A model generated the notes under the pieces. That model was not told the DNA's origin. It did not search any database and saw only the letters and a program-made list of their open reading frames with translations. Below are positions 33,201 through 48,200 of a stretch of DNA of 64,000 nt, piece after piece. The stretch covers positions 28,491-92,490 of the forward strand of contig NMRB01001796.1 in the NCBI GenBank assembly GCA_002633025.1, in the 5' to 3' direction. Made by a program: the position numbers and the translations under genes. This DNA is from Notospermus geniculatus (Eukaryota > Nemertea > Pilidiophora > Heteronemertea > Lineidae). Each line of letters starts with the position of its first letter. Position 1 is the stretch's first letter.

Positions 33201-36200
33201 GCAGCACCTTCATACGGGTCAACTCCGCTAAAGTTCTTCAAATCTGCCTGACCGACTTTTGTCACCTAATAAATGACATGTCTATGATACTGGACAGTAA
33301 AGAGAGCAACTAGTAAAACCTTTTACTTCCTTTCTGTTGTACACAGGCATTGGAGGGCCCTGTACAAAGGTGAAGTAAAAGCATTTACTAGACGGAAAAC
33401 GAGAAAGAAATTCTTCGTCGTTTTCTGATGAAAGAAAGTTTTCTTAATTGTGTAAGTTTGCTTGGATTCTGAACATGATATCTTGAAAACTGAGTAACCT
33501 GCCTCAGGTGGCGTTTCAGGCACTTCAACCACCGTAATTTTGGCGTGGTAAGATTGAATGATGATGAGAAATGGCCTAAAGCGAAGCAGCTTGCTCGTCT
33601 CTGGCACGCAAAGCAGTGACTCAGCATCTCAAAAATACGCCGCACTCACTTTCCACACTGGCATCAAACAGAATTCACCAGCACGCCACACAAATCTGTT
33701 ATCAATCATTGCATAAAAACCCTTGCTATGACCAAGAAGCGTCTAAAATCTATTGGACGGCATGCCAAGAACCGAAAACCTGACTCGCTCTCGTCCAATT
33801 CTCACCTCAGCGCTTACCTTGTCTTGGAACATTTTCCCCTGAAACTTGACATTTTTTAACCGCGATTTCTCTTTCCTTTCTACTCGCTTTTTGCTCGGAA
33901 TGATCCCCAGGCCTTCCTCGTCACCCTCTGGTGTCAGCCGTCGGGCTTGCCACCATTCGTCATCGCTGGCGTTCGTGACGTGTATGATGTCGCCATATGT
34001 GAACGCCAGCCCCTTGCTTGGTAAACCGCTATCTTTCGTTGGGTCATAGTCGAATAACGCTCTGAAGAGTAACACGGAAACATGAGATACCAACATCTCG
34101 CAAGAAATTCAATCACTCTTAAAACAAATCATGAAGCCAAAAAAACGAGAATCTGAAAGTGTTCTGACCTGACGAATAGCGTCTTTTTCTGTGTGGTCCG
34201 TAACGACCCAGTACTTGTGTTCAACATCTGCTCCCTGAGGTCATGGATCTTTGCTTCAAACCGATTATACTCTGAAATGGAGGAAAATCTTGTTGAATTC
34301 TTGATCTTGATGAATTCTGCCTTTTACCACTGCCAGACATCATTACTGACACGGGCGGATCCAGGATTTCAGGAAAGAGGGGGCGCACTGTGCTAGGAAC
34401 ATTGAAATCTGCAGTGAATTTCAATGATTTGCTCCAAATTCCAGAACTGCACGGTCGATTTTACAGATTTGTTGGCCAAAAGGGGGTACCCCCGTGAGCC
34501 CCCCTGGATCCGCGCCTGACTGATCATGTGACGTACCTTCTGGCTTGTATTGTGTGACAATCTCAACGGCGTCTGGCGCCCCCTTCAGGGCCGCAGCGGC
34601 TTCCTCGTGGGTCGCTTCCCGTAAGTCCACACCATTCACCTGAATGAGAACAAAGTCAAAATGTTGAATCAATCGCAAGATCAGCCCCAGTGACGATATT
34701 CATCGTTTCGACGGCCCCCCGCCATCTTGAATTTCTTGCAACTGCACATGCGCAGTTACATCTGATAGGCAATCTCACGCAGGCCTCTGGGGGACACAGT
34801 GCGTGAGTGGGGCAAATTCGTATCTCTTGAACAATCACTTTGCGTTGTTTTGCCTGCCAGAAAAGTGCGCATGCGCGGGTTCCAAGAAATCTCCGTGGAA
34901 ACCAAGATGGCGGCGGGTCGTCGAAACAAAACTTCTCGTTTTTTCAAGTGAAGTTGCCCACATGGCTGAGGTCAAGTACTCAGGTAGAGACCCCAGTGAG
35001 TTTCTCTAAGATATTAGCACTGATGAGGCATTGAGAATCTTTTGCTGATGCAGCAATGATGGGAGGCCAGACTCCCAGCTATGATTTGAAATCTACACTG
35101 AGGCAGCATCGCTGGAATCTTCAGGTGTTTGAATGGACCCCCACACCAGGTATGAAGAAGGCTACACTACACTGTAGTTAACCCTTTACATGATTTTAAG
35201 TTGTACTTCTAAATTCGCTTTAAAATGAAGAGATTTCCTATAGGTAATCTCTGCATCTGCTTTCAAATGGCTAACGGAGGTGTCTGTCATTCTGAATTCA
35301 AAATCAGAGGGAAGCTGATCCACTGGAACAATAGCCTCATTCCACACCAATTTATATTTTGTAGTTCAACATAGAGCTATTTCACTCGAACAAGCTCCCC
35401 TGATCTCTTCCTGAGGGCTTTAGGCTATTCTAGAAGCTTCATTAACTCTAAGGTTTACCTTTATCTATTGTTAGCAGGGCAGAATACAAAAGCTTAAAGT
35501 TGACCTTAGAGTTAAGGAGGCTTCTGGAATATGATTTTGAGGTCAGCACTTACCGTCAATAACTGATCTCCTCGATGGAGTTCCCCGCTCAGGTCAGCCG
35601 GGCCTCCTGCTAGTATGAAAGACACAAAGATCCCCTCGCCATCTTCACCTCCGACGATGTTGAACCCAAGACCTGTTGACGCCTTCTTCAGCACTATCTT
35701 CCGTGGCTCCCTACAAGTACAGAGAGGAAACGAACATTAGACTTCTGGGGAATGAAACCAGCGAGTATTTTTCTCCATCTTTCCTGTGAAGGAAAAATTT
35801 GCCTCTGGAACCTGAAGATTTAACATAGAGCCTCAATGGCCTAGAGGTTCAGTGTAAGTTCACTGTGGAAGAAGTCCTAGGTTCAGTCCATCAGCGGCCA
35901 CTAATTTCCTTGACAAACTATCCTAGGTTTTTGAACTACAGCCATGACAGCTGTGAAAGTACACAAGACCTGAAATAAAGTATTGTTGTTAGCAGACTGC
36001 CCTACATCCTTCACAGGCGTCTGCCAAAAAATCTCCGTTTACAAAACACGAGTCGGATTCTTAAAGTGCATCAGGCCGAAAAAAGCAGCTCAGGAGATAA
36101 CAGTCAGGTTTGCCAATGAAACGTACGCAGAAGTTGCCAACACAAGTCAAAATTTTGAGACGCTCTGTATATCATGAGAAATTCAGTCGGCTTGGCAACG

Positions 36201-39200
36201 CAGTGAAGCAGTGTACACCCACGACAAGCACATGAATACATCCACCACTATTCGTACAGCGACTGCACATCCTCAGCAACGGATCCTTCCATATACTGTT
36301 ACCATGGCGTCATAAATTTTTGATCCGTTGGTAGATATTTTGGAATTAATTCTCAAGTCACAAAGATCAGGTTGTGAGGAGTAACTTCCCCTGCTTCTAA
36401 GCGGTTATTTGATGCGAGGCTTTGACAAAAAACAGAAATGTGGATTACATACAGCACGGTCATAATGCCCTTTCAATTGTAAAAGATCAGAGGGAACATG
36501 TTGTTGGACTAATGTAACAGCCATTTCATGTACACATAAGTACACTGCCCTGTAGAGTAAAGCCATTAATTCAATGGTCCATACTCCCACTTCTCACTGT
36601 GTAGATAATGGCTTTTATCATTGGAGGACAGGATACAAACAGCACAATGTCCTGTCAAAGACCTCAAAGGCGCGCCAACCAGGTTACCTCAGGTGAACAC
36701 GGTCAACCAAGTTTTGACATCAGGTCGCCCTGGGGGGGGGGGGAGGGGTCGAGTATCCTTCCTGTCATCACCCTGAACTGTCAAAAGAGCAAGATTCCTT
36801 CTTTAGCTTTTCCGAAATATTCGTCAGTTGAGGTCTACCACGCCGAACCTGACATTTCAAACGATAGTTATAATCACGAAGAAAGCAACAACGCATGACA
36901 TTTTGAAGATCAGCTTAGGAACACCTCGGCTTTTTAGACACGAGAAAACTGTTTATCCCACCACATAAACCAACGTTTCTCAAAGCAGCTTAAAATATCA
37001 CACAAGTTTATTGCTATTTTGGGTCGTGTCATCAAGAACACTATTTCCTTCCAAATGGCAAATAGAAGATCCTTTCATGAACTGCACAAGGATTCCATCG
37101 TCAGTTTTTGCACTCTTTGTATTTGTAGAAGAATATGGCGTAGAATACAGTGTTATTGTTGGTGTTATTGTTTGTGTTGTTGTTGGGAGGATTAATGGAA
37201 TCAGAAATCAAGGAAAGCATCCTACAAAGGTCAAAATAAAGAAACAACCAAGAAGAAAGGTCAACGTTCTGCCTTGACGCATCAAATGTTAAGGTCAAAG
37301 TTCAAAGGTCAAATGATGTTGAAATTGACAATCTCTTTACGAGAAGGGGAGGGTGAAATGACAAATACGGACTTACCGTTGAAAACTGAGCAATAAAACG
37401 CCAGACATCTGATACTACAGATAAAGTTGTCTCCGAATTTTGCAATTTTTTTACCCCAACCGGGGTCTTCCTCAGGCACTTTCTAGTAGAGATCCCAGAA
37501 GTGCTGAGGTTGAAATCGAAATGGGATGTAGGATTTCAACGTAACGGGCATCGGAAGGAGCGTGGAGCTACAATGGAGCTTGGTGAAATGGACAATGCCA
37601 AGCATATATGATGGAATTAGATCCAGTGATATCTGCTGTGGACTGTCACAATCATCTGTCAGAACGTGGGTGGCAGGGGAGACATCAGGAGGGCGACCAA
37701 TCATAACGGACCATGCAACTCATCCAAGTGGCACTTGCCTCACCGACGACGTACCATGCACTAATTTGGCATTTTAAATTGACAAGGGACGTATAACTCT
37801 GTCGTCAGTCCGTGACTCCACCCAGTGATGAAATGTCCGTGGAGACAGGCGACAAGTCACGCCACCAAGACCAACCAATGGAAATTGAACAAAAAAATTT
37901 TTATTTGATTTTCATGATGGAGTTGACAGAAATTCTGATAAATGGGAAACCACATTGAATCATTTACATACGTTCCACATGTAGTTTACGCAAGGGGAAG
38001 ATTTCGCCGTCTACTCGAAATAATGGGGTACGCCGGGAATCAATATGTGGAAAATTGCTGGACGCTATTGTCAGATCGTATGGGACCATAAATAATCAAA
38101 ATTGTAATCCACTCTCCTGACCAATAGCAATCTAACTGCAATCCAACGCTAACACGACGACCATTAGCCAATACATGGCCATATGGGCTCACCCAGAGCG
38201 GATAACAGAGTGCAGTGGTGCTGTGGTTGAGAGATGGACTCAAAAGCAAAAGATCACAGGTTCAATGGGGATCATAGCGATGACAGATGACAGCACACCG
38301 CAATAAGGTTCTATACAACAGATGCCTTTTGTGGGGAAATTGATCAGGACCAGGATGTCAGTTTCATTTCAATAGTTTTAACCACTAGTGACACCTATTG
38401 ACGCAGTGGGTGAGGGCTCCATTCCCGGCGGAGTTGTCACTTTGCATGCTCAACTGGTCTGAAAGGATCAAGTGATGCGCTGAATGAGCTGCTCCCGGAG
38501 TTCCCCAGAAAGTTTTCTGGTAAGACTTGGGGTGATGTCAGAGTTCAGACCCAGAACCTCCTGATAAAGAAGCCGAGAGCAGTAGCACTACACCACATGC
38601 CATCAGCAAGTTCATCACCGCCTAACAACACATCAGCTTCTAAATGAAACCAAATCACATTACACTCGTTTCATAATTTAAATTAGCAATTTAAAATCTC
38701 TCTCGTGTCCAATTCTATTAATTATTCCTCGCTTGGACGTTAACTTGATTATGTTCGTTTCAATAACATGCCACTGCTGCCACTTGGAGGTGCTGAGCGG
38801 TAGCAGCTCTTTATTTGACGTTCTGTCCCTGTTGCACTGCGTCAAGGACATAGTGACGCGACGTGTCAACATCTAACTCATTATTTCTATCCAATTTGGC
38901 TGTGTAAATAACGGAAAACCAATCAGACTCATGGAGTGTCAATTTGCACCCGGTGAACAGCACTTCCTAAATCAACTGATCAGGCGAAAAATAATCATAT
39001 TTCATTTGGTAAGATTCCTTAATCAGTGAATTAGAATCCAGAGTTCATTGGATGAGAACTGAAATAATCACGTCATTAGTTAATTAAAGTAAACTTTACT
39101 TCGTTGTGTTGGGTCACCAGAGTTAAAGGAGTACAGTACTGCCACTTTTTCTCAACAGCCGGCGCCACCATCACCCTGTGCACCACTCTCCAACCCCAGG

Positions 39201-42200
39201 GACCCGCCACCACCATCGCCCTGTGCACCACTCTCCAACCCCAAGGACCCAGCGCCACCAACACCCTGTGCACCATTCTCCAACTCCACGGACTAAACTA
39301 TGTTGTTGGCGAATGGATCCAATGTACTGTGTTTATTTTGTAACGTTTTTATTGTAGTTGGTATTGCTGGCACTAGGTGGCTCCCTCTACGTTGGCAGTG
39401 AAAATACCAGAAAAAGATCCCATACCGTGCTACTTTAAAGTTTGGGTGATGGATCTTGGGATGGTCGAGGACAGCAGGACATCACCAGATACATTCAGAA
39501 CTTTTACATGTTATTTCAGAAGTTCAAGCCAATCTTAGCGACATGAACAAGTCAGACACAGTCACAGTCTCAAAGGTACTCAGGTTGTAAACAGTCTCTA
39601 CTTGTGCGGAAATCCTCTAAACCCCCTTTGCATCTATCACCACATGTTACTAACACCTCGCATTACCCACAATCCCCTTTGATTAATGGTGATGAATTCG
39701 GGAGAAATCTCATTTGCAATGTATTGTGCTGTATCGACTCTCAGAAATGGTGCAAAAACGCTATGTTTCGTGATGTTTCATTTTGGGAGTGCGTGTAACC
39801 TATGACGTCAGAGGTGATAGGCTCCATCTGATGTAGGCCTACATCACTATGACTTCAAAGCACAAAATTGAACAGGAATTGTTCCATTGTAACATACGAA
39901 GAATATTTGATCAAATTATTCTTCCTAAGGATTAATGTAATCATGCAACAGAGAGCAGAAGATGCCGTCTGCTAAATGCGACAAAGAAGCAAAAACACTG
40001 CTAATCTCCCAACGAAAACAACCGTTCCTCATCAATAAAGTCAGGATGAGGGGAATTTGAATAGAATCCACGGCAACCGTTACCAAGGATACGCAAAGGT
40101 TAAAACACCATTAATGCCGTTCCTCAACTGACGAAATCACACCGCAGGATTTGCAACATTGAAATTCATGACACGTTGCCTCCGTTACGACTTCTGGGAT
40201 GGGAATGGTACGGAATAAACCATCAATATTTACGATAATACCCGACAGCTTAACGACACCCATCGATTTTCATTCAGTCAATTTGAGCCATTTATCTCAA
40301 CAGTTTTTTAACTCGTCAGCCCCAAATTTTGAGCAGATATATCGTCTGCTGAAGTCTTGTATTAAGCCTTAGAAGTAAAATGGAAAGAATTTGAAGAAAC
40401 ATTCTTCAGATGGTTGATAGGAACAACCTTTCTTCAAATGTTTTTCAATCAGTACCATAGGATGTAAGAAAACTTTGACAGAAGATGCCGTCTGCTGGAA
40501 TCTGGGGGTGGAGGAGTTACAACCTGTAACCCACTGTAACTCACAGACGTTTGCAAACAACACCACTTTACACAACCAAAAGCCTGAACGTCCCATCGGA
40601 GAAGGACAAGGCCTACAGTGAAGGCAATTATTGTAAATACCCGCGCGATGCCCACCCCTGGTGTGAAATAATCACAACTGAACTTGACGACTGGCATAAC
40701 TCACAACTTGAAAATTCCTTGAGATGGTTAGGGCAAACTGAAGATACCTGGATGCTTACACTACCAACACATTTTGGTTCGTATATCAACAAAGTGAAGC
40801 TCGATCAGGGGATGTACATTTACATGAGTATCAGACACATCTTTGTGGATATGATATTTATGAATTTATGAGACTTATGATCTAGAGCAGCATCAGAATT
40901 GTGCTATGCCGGAAATTTAGGAAGCGGGTTTGAAGAAATTGACAAAGGGGAAAGACAGGTGGACATAGAAGGTAACAGGACAATTCGCCCCTAAGACAAT
41001 ATGCCCCCGGACAACTCGTACCCGGACAACTTGCCCCAGACAACTCGCCACTATGACTAAATTGCACCCCTCTGAGAGAAAAAGGTAGAAAAGTGTCCCT
41101 CTACGGAGAAATGGGCACAGGAACCAGGATTCTCTGCCCCACATTGGTGCACATCTCACACATATTTCAATGTTCGAGGAAAGAGAGAAATTCGGCAGAC
41201 AACTGGAAGACCAGTGTCTGGAAGTTGTGTCTCCCACAACTGGGCGACACTGTGCCAATAGTGACATGTCACCGGGCATCATTCATATAAAGATCAACTG
41301 CTCCTGAACTGTAGGCCGAAACCCCTCCTAAAGATGGCAGCACACATGCAAATTCATGTCTGTCAGATGATTTGAATGAGATCTGATCATCTCACTGACA
41401 TGTACTCCTGAAGCAGGCAGCACACGAATTTTAACTGCGAGATTAGAAATTGTGGCTGTAAACCGTATCATGGCATGAGACCTGCTGAGGTGAAGTAGCA
41501 CGCACAGGTTTTACCTCACAGACATGGCTCACATAGATAATCTCACAGAAATTTCAGATCGCGTGCTACAATTTTGTGCTACAAGCACTCGGTTCTCCCA
41601 ATGAAGCACTCCGAGACATCAGAACCACTGAAACGTAAAATCGACATCGGCCCTAACATTACCAACCTCTACATGTAGTACTCCGTGTGGTATCGGCAGG
41701 CTCGAGAGATTGAGACGGTTCCAATATCCTCACGCAGTTCTTTCCACCAACAAGGTGAAACAACACGGTCTACGAGCTAAATATAACCATTCCACTCTTA
41801 AGATAACTAGCCCCGATCGGCAGCAATCATGCTAGCATGTCTTACGTATTCTATTAGAAAGTGGTTCTGTCAAAGGCTGCCAATGATCCAAGCTGCAGTT
41901 GAAACTGAATGAATGCCACATCTTGGTTTCACACCTTATCAGCAGGTGGCACCACTGTACATTCGCATGACATGCATTTTTGAGCAAGAGTTGTGCCACT
42001 GCATGGAGCAAGGTGTCAGCCTAGATACTGCGCCACCATATTATTTTCAGCATCACGAAATTGCAGGAATCGACGAAGGATAAAACCGAACATTCGAAAA
42101 AATGTCCTATTTGTCATCATCATTCCCAAACGTCAGGCAGGCAAACAAACTCCCCACCAGAGGGATTTTATCACCAGAGCAATATCCTGCCAACTTTTTC

Positions 42201-45200
42201 CATGATCGAGCATCTAATTGCGATTTCGAAGACAGAATTGCTGCCCTAGGAATGCAAAAAGAACAGGGCTTGTCATTATCGTTAGCACTATTGGCATTCC
42301 ATTGGATCACCCTGGTAGCACAGTGTCTGAGCTGAAAGCTACGTGTGCTACCTCGTATCTGGGAGGGTCATGTCAGTGACATGGTTCACAGACATGATTT
42401 CCAACCTCGCAGACACGATTTCCAACCTGACAGACATGACTTCCAACCTGACAGACATGATTTTAACCTTAGACATGATTTCCAACCTAACAGACACGAT
42501 TTCCAACCTTGCAGACACGATTTCCAACCTCACCGACACAACTTTGTGTGCTGCCAGTTTTAGGAGCAATTATCTCGCTGAAATGATTGCACAGACATGA
42601 ATAAGTTATAACAAGCAACAGACAATGTTCTTCATACCACTGTACATTTTGCCAATGATGATTCAAGTTGTTTTTCAAAGTAGCGTTTGGTTCGTCTACA
42701 GCCACATCTGACAGAAACAGCCAATTGGGCACTGCACGCTGCGGCCACGGTCATGACAGAATTAGAGGCAGCCTGAATAAACGCAAGCAATTTAAGACAT
42801 ACACAGCTCGTTGCCAGGCAACAGGATCTACAACGGTCAGCGAAATACTGTTGATGCCGGCTATGAATGATGCAACAAATGTTTGCGATGTCAAAAAACG
42901 TGGAGGAGGTGGAGTCGTGTTTGTGGCAGGAATAAGAATGAAGTCGTTGGTCAGGTTTCGGGTTCTCAGAGACGCCGGGCCTCCTAGATCTCTCCACAAC
43001 CCACACTTACAAGCCACAAGAAACGCGAAGATACAGTTTCATCTCCCGCGTATAGATTTCCCGTAGTCCGACTTTTTCACCAATATGTTACCGTGATTAC
43101 CCGTAATCACTTCTTGATGGTGGAAAAAGCCAGCTGCTGACTCGTCTAATAGCGGATAATTAAGAGAGAACATCATCATCATCGGAGGAAATCTTCAACA
43201 TGGTGGATTCTGTCTCCACTTCCTTGAAAATGTTCATAGGAAAGACTTGACAATCTTTCTTTGTGTTTCATGGCATGGCCTAGCCAAAACTGTCCTCAAT
43301 CCATGATAGTGCTCTCACAATGATAGTGCTCTAGCTTGTCTCAAGTGACGGCCAGATGAGCTGCTCCTTGAGTTGCCGAGGAAGGTTGGTGGAGAGAGTG
43401 GAAAATGACGTGAAGGGCTTTGAGAATATATTCCAGTGGAAAGCTTTGTCCATGCTGCTCGTACGTGATCAACTGGACGATTTTTACTGGATGATATTTT
43501 CTGGGTTTGTATCAGATAGACCAAAAATTCACCGAGGTTACAGAAGGAAACAAACTTTTGAGTTATCATGTGGTTTTTGGAAGGAAAGCAGAGCATCGGA
43601 AAATATCCCAGGATTTTCGCACCGTGAAGGCCACAAGTGTGTGGTGGGGTCTGCCAAATGTCAAGTCGGGAGCGACAATAACTGACAACTCTCAAGAAGC
43701 TTGCCCGTATATTCCACAAACACCATTAGTCCAGCCGAACAGCAACACACTCAACGCTCCACCACAAGGATTTTCCGTTCTGCCTCCCAGTTCCTTCATT
43801 ACTTTACAGAAATGTACCCCGTGCCCCTCTGGGGCCGTCAACAAATGAAAGAATCTGGTAACTAATGTATCCATCAACTCGAATTCCTCCAAAACGAATC
43901 CATCTTACCGTGATCAGTCAGCGGTGACGTCGGTTGTGTCGAACAAAATAATGCCCCGTCTGCTGGGACTGCGCACGGTGATTGATGAACGTGAAGTTAA
44001 AGTGGGTACAGTGGTAGTCGACATACGGTGCATCTCATGGCGCAGACTGAACACAGGCAAGTTAATCAAGGGGAATGAACTATGAAATCGACAAACGGTT
44101 TGACAAGGTCAGGTGAATTGTTGATGAGATCGACGGACCCCAATCTAAGTAGGATTTATCGGCAGGACTCGCACGATGAAATCACGGCTGATGATTTGGT
44201 CGGATAAATCTGCAAAATTGACGGGAATTTCCTCCAACGCGATCCAGACAACCCTCAATTTGATTAGGCTGGTTATGGTCATATACGAGACAAGCTTTCA
44301 AAACAATCGATCTGACCCCGATGTCCTCATGGACGGGCTAGGCTGTTGATGCTCCACAGACCGTCCACAACATGCTTCAGCTTTCGAACCTCATCAACGC
44401 CACGACCAGCAGGAGAGACGGCTTAATATATGACTTCATTTCCCGTGAGAACGCACCAGATGACTTCCTCTAAGGTGCTCGAGTTTCCGCACCGCTGATC
44501 AATGTCCAGTTTGATTAACGTGGCTATCTCGCGACTTTCCAACGTCCTTGAGGAGGGGGCTACACCAGTCATAACAGTCCATGATTAGTTTTATTAACCT
44601 GGTCAACACGGCCAGCCGTGGCTGACCTTGGCTCATCTTGGAAGGGGAAATAGCAATAAGAAACGGCGTCAATCACAACCAACATTGATTGGTTCAATTA
44701 ACTTGTTGTGCCAACCGGAGGACTCCACAGGGCGTCCCAAAAGCCTCTCCCATGCCTTTTTTGCTACATGTACTTCCCTACTTTGAAAGTTCCAGGCATT
44801 TCATGAACTCCGACTGAATGAGCTGAAGAGTAGACTGGAACAAACAACGGCAAACACATGCAACAGATACAAATATTAGCTCATCTCCTTAGAAAATTCA
44901 CAACACCTTCTTTATCCCAAGTCAACCCACGCGAGCACGAGTAAACCAGAAGAGCTGTGGAGAGTTGCAGCTCCACATGAGAGTTGTCTCGGAAGAGCTG
45001 GCTCTCTATGGGCAGCACAACCATTGGAGATGGACCGTTCTCAAATTGACATAAATGACAGATACGCCAAAACCTCAACCACAACCTCGGTCTGAAACTG
45101 AATGACGTAATGCAGACAACCCCACGAGAGTGACGTCGAAGACGTTGTGTCAGACTCGACCATTGCTGAATCATCTGGTGTCACGTCAGCCGGTTTCAGA

Positions 45201-48200
45201 TCGAGGTTCTGGTTGAAATTTCGGCGGAAGTGCGCAGATTTGCGAAATTCGAGAATCGTCTATTATGGGCAGTTGTTTGTGTCACTGTCTAGGCACAAGC
45301 TGTAGGAAACAAGCAATGGTGAATTGCCCACTGAGAACCAACCTGCACGGGAAAACTCATGTCAACAGTGCCAAGACTTCAACAAAACACCAACTCATAC
45401 ATTCGACAATTACAATTCACACGGACAAGCGTACCAGTACTCACACGAGGCCTACTTACACCAGGTCAGCCAAATGCGTATCTCAACCTATGCTTAATCC
45501 TAGAATGAAACGACAGCGAGTATATACGCCGTGAGCCTGGTTCTCGATATGATATGAAGAGAACAGACCGAAACATAAATGACTAACTAGTTGTCATGGT
45601 AATCTGCGGCGAATGTGCCTCGATAACAATACCCCATCCTGCGATGCAAGTACGCTGAAACCAAACTAATCGTGGAGAAATGTTGTCAACATGATTGGTG
45701 GTTAACGAGTTCTGTATAACAATAGGGGTCTGGTAGACCTCGAATTAGCATTAAATAACCTATTATTCAACGTTATTTTATCAATCAGTAACACAATCTC
45801 ATGTTTATTTCCAAGAAAACATAGGCTAGTATCGGCATCAGGATGAATTCTTTAAGGAAGCAAGGAGCCTGAAGGCCTGCATCTGAAAACTTCTGGGATA
45901 GCGCATCAGATGCAAGTCTCATGGACTCCCGGTCGGAGCTGAGAGACGGCAGCACTGATGGTAAGTGAGAATGTAGGGCCTGGGTCCACGATCGCAGTTT
46001 TTGAGTCCTTGCCAAGGGAAGGCCCTTTGGACAACCTGGCCACGTTGGTCAGCAGTGAGGCTGTTGTCCGGCAAGCATGGATGAACACAGTACCTGTGGA
46101 TACCACAACATGAACCGAAAACAGTCGAGGAAGAAAAAAGAGCCTTCGTTAATGTCTTCTCATCCACGACAATCGTCCGACCTTGAAGTCCCTGTTGACT
46201 GGTTGGGGACAACCAGGAAAGTTACGTTTGGTGCACAGATCTCGGATTGTAGCTATGGAAGAATTCCGCAAGAAGAGCATGTATCAGCAAAAGTGCAGGT
46301 GAGCACAGAACACCACCTGTGAATCCATCCCACTCCTACGCTCGTCTGGAGTGAGAAGGTTGAAATGAACCAACCAGACCCAAGTCAACTCATAATTCTT
46401 GAAATATCTTGAAGAAATTCACAACGGGAACGCCAGCAGGATGAAATGACGCAAGTACGAAAGGCGCTGTGCAAAATCACTGCATCTTCTGTAAGTAAAC
46501 GTCCAATCCACCTGTTAGGATCCAGAGCGCCCCCTCACCGAGATGCTGAATGGCCTCAAGTGTTGCCGATAATTGAAAATCCATGTAAAGCTAGTCGATC
46601 AAGGCGGACTTGTACGGCACAGTGGGGCGGTAATGGTGGAAAAACGCCCCAGGCTGTTTGCTATGTCAGCAGGTTTTGACAGTATTGGATGCTGGATTGA
46701 ACAGAAGGACAGTGGAACTACTGTTCGTGGACACCTCTATTTAACCAGGAGGACGCATCACCATTAGGGACACCGAAATTCTTTTCAGAATCGGGTTTTG
46801 ATGGCATTGGCTGCTGGCTAGCACAGGAGTATAGTGGAACCTCCCTTTGCGGACACTCTACCAGGAGGACACTTCACATCCAAGGACACTTGAGATACAT
46901 AAAACTCAGCGAGATGAGGTAAATACACATAAGTTTTGGCTCAGAGACATAAGGCCAGGCTCGCAGAGATGAACTCACTGAGATTTCGGTAGTGCACTAC
47001 AAGCATAACCCTTCCCCACGAAATTTTCAGCCTATCCACAATTCCCTTCATGTTGAGTAGCAGACAGTGGTTCTAGTGTACCGACCTCCTTCCATCACCC
47101 TAAGAAATTCCCCAACCTTACCTCGACAACTGGGACAAATCCCGTCGACTCCGATTTTGTTTAGGATTGTACATCTTTTGTCATCTAACGTCTTTGTACA
47201 TCAGGAAAATGGCTAAAAGATATAATCCCTATCTGAAAACCTCCATGGTAAATGTATCCAAATATGGCTGTCAGTTACAATCAGGAAGGATTTAGAAACA
47301 TTCACTTTCAACACACAGCAGGACAAACCATCGTCGACAGTAACGTTGACTGCTGCGTCTGGAGATAGCAACAAGGAGCCAAGGAATTAACCACCGTCCT
47401 ATACCCGAGATTCTGAAGGACAGTATCAGAAGCCACTACAACAACGACACAGCCTTACACCACAGTTCCACGAAAGGCACTCCATTTACCGTCTCAGTAT
47501 CACAGCACAAGATCCACCTCCACACGGATACCAGCAGAAAAACGTCAATATATTCTGATCTACTTAAGTCCCATACACTAGAATACAAATTCTGAGTATT
47601 TTCCAATATTTTAGTGCGATTCCTCCGCCATCGATTCCTGGAAGATAGGAGCACTCTACGATAAACAGCGCAGCTCTAACCACAGGCTGGACCAGCTACG
47701 ACACCGATGCTAATCCAGTGCATAATGGAATAGTTTCTGAATGCGCTGAGTGGGGTTGTGTTTTATCGAGATGATGATAATCTAGATTGTGGCCATTTTT
47801 GAGCCGGAATGTTCCTATACGCTTCAATCATTGAAGACTCATTCCAACGACAGTGACCATGGAGACCAGAGGAATATTTATGAGAAATCACAAGACAGGG
47901 CAGTGAAAATTCTCCTGCCTGTTCACCGTCCGAGTCCAAATTGGACTTGTGGAGTACAGTCATCAGATATACGGCAAATTTATTCAACGGCAAGTTCTAC
48001 TGGATAACGTAACCGTCACTGGCAAGACTATATTACATCAACCATGCTACTCACGCACAGACAAATATAAATCATTCCAATTGCACAATGACTCAGTCAT
48101 CCATACGAGATCCGTCCACGATATTCCAGTAACGCTCCGCTCTTCCTCCCTGTATTCACGAGAAAATCAAACCTTACTGACAATGAATCACGTTGAGGAC

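Larger units (their letters stand above)
30451..33817. other. MAGUK intron, 3.4 kb
   Basis: Holds a SINE (30571-30712), MITEs (30824-30936, 31325-31503, 33311-33391), a Tigger-like fragment near 31210-31270 and the CCATAG tandem array. No exon recognised. Confidence 0.6.

Noticed and set aside
33323-33645. Open frame continuing after the SH3 exon as a coding extension
   Set aside because: Separated from the SH3 exon by its donor at 33817, unrelated to DLG sequence and overlapping a MITE.
36690-36740. Candidate upstream MAGUK exon ending CCTGAG before GTAACC
   Set aside because: All three frames are interrupted or unlike DLG sequence.
42343-42600. Repetitive protein of ISNLTDT heptads
   Set aside because: Explained by a 21-bp minisatellite, which keeps every frame open; no start context, splice signals or homologue.
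43315-43848. Overlapping open frames of 109-134 codons on both strands
   Set aside because: No recognisable motif, no supporting splice sites, and similar lengths on both strands as expected by chance.
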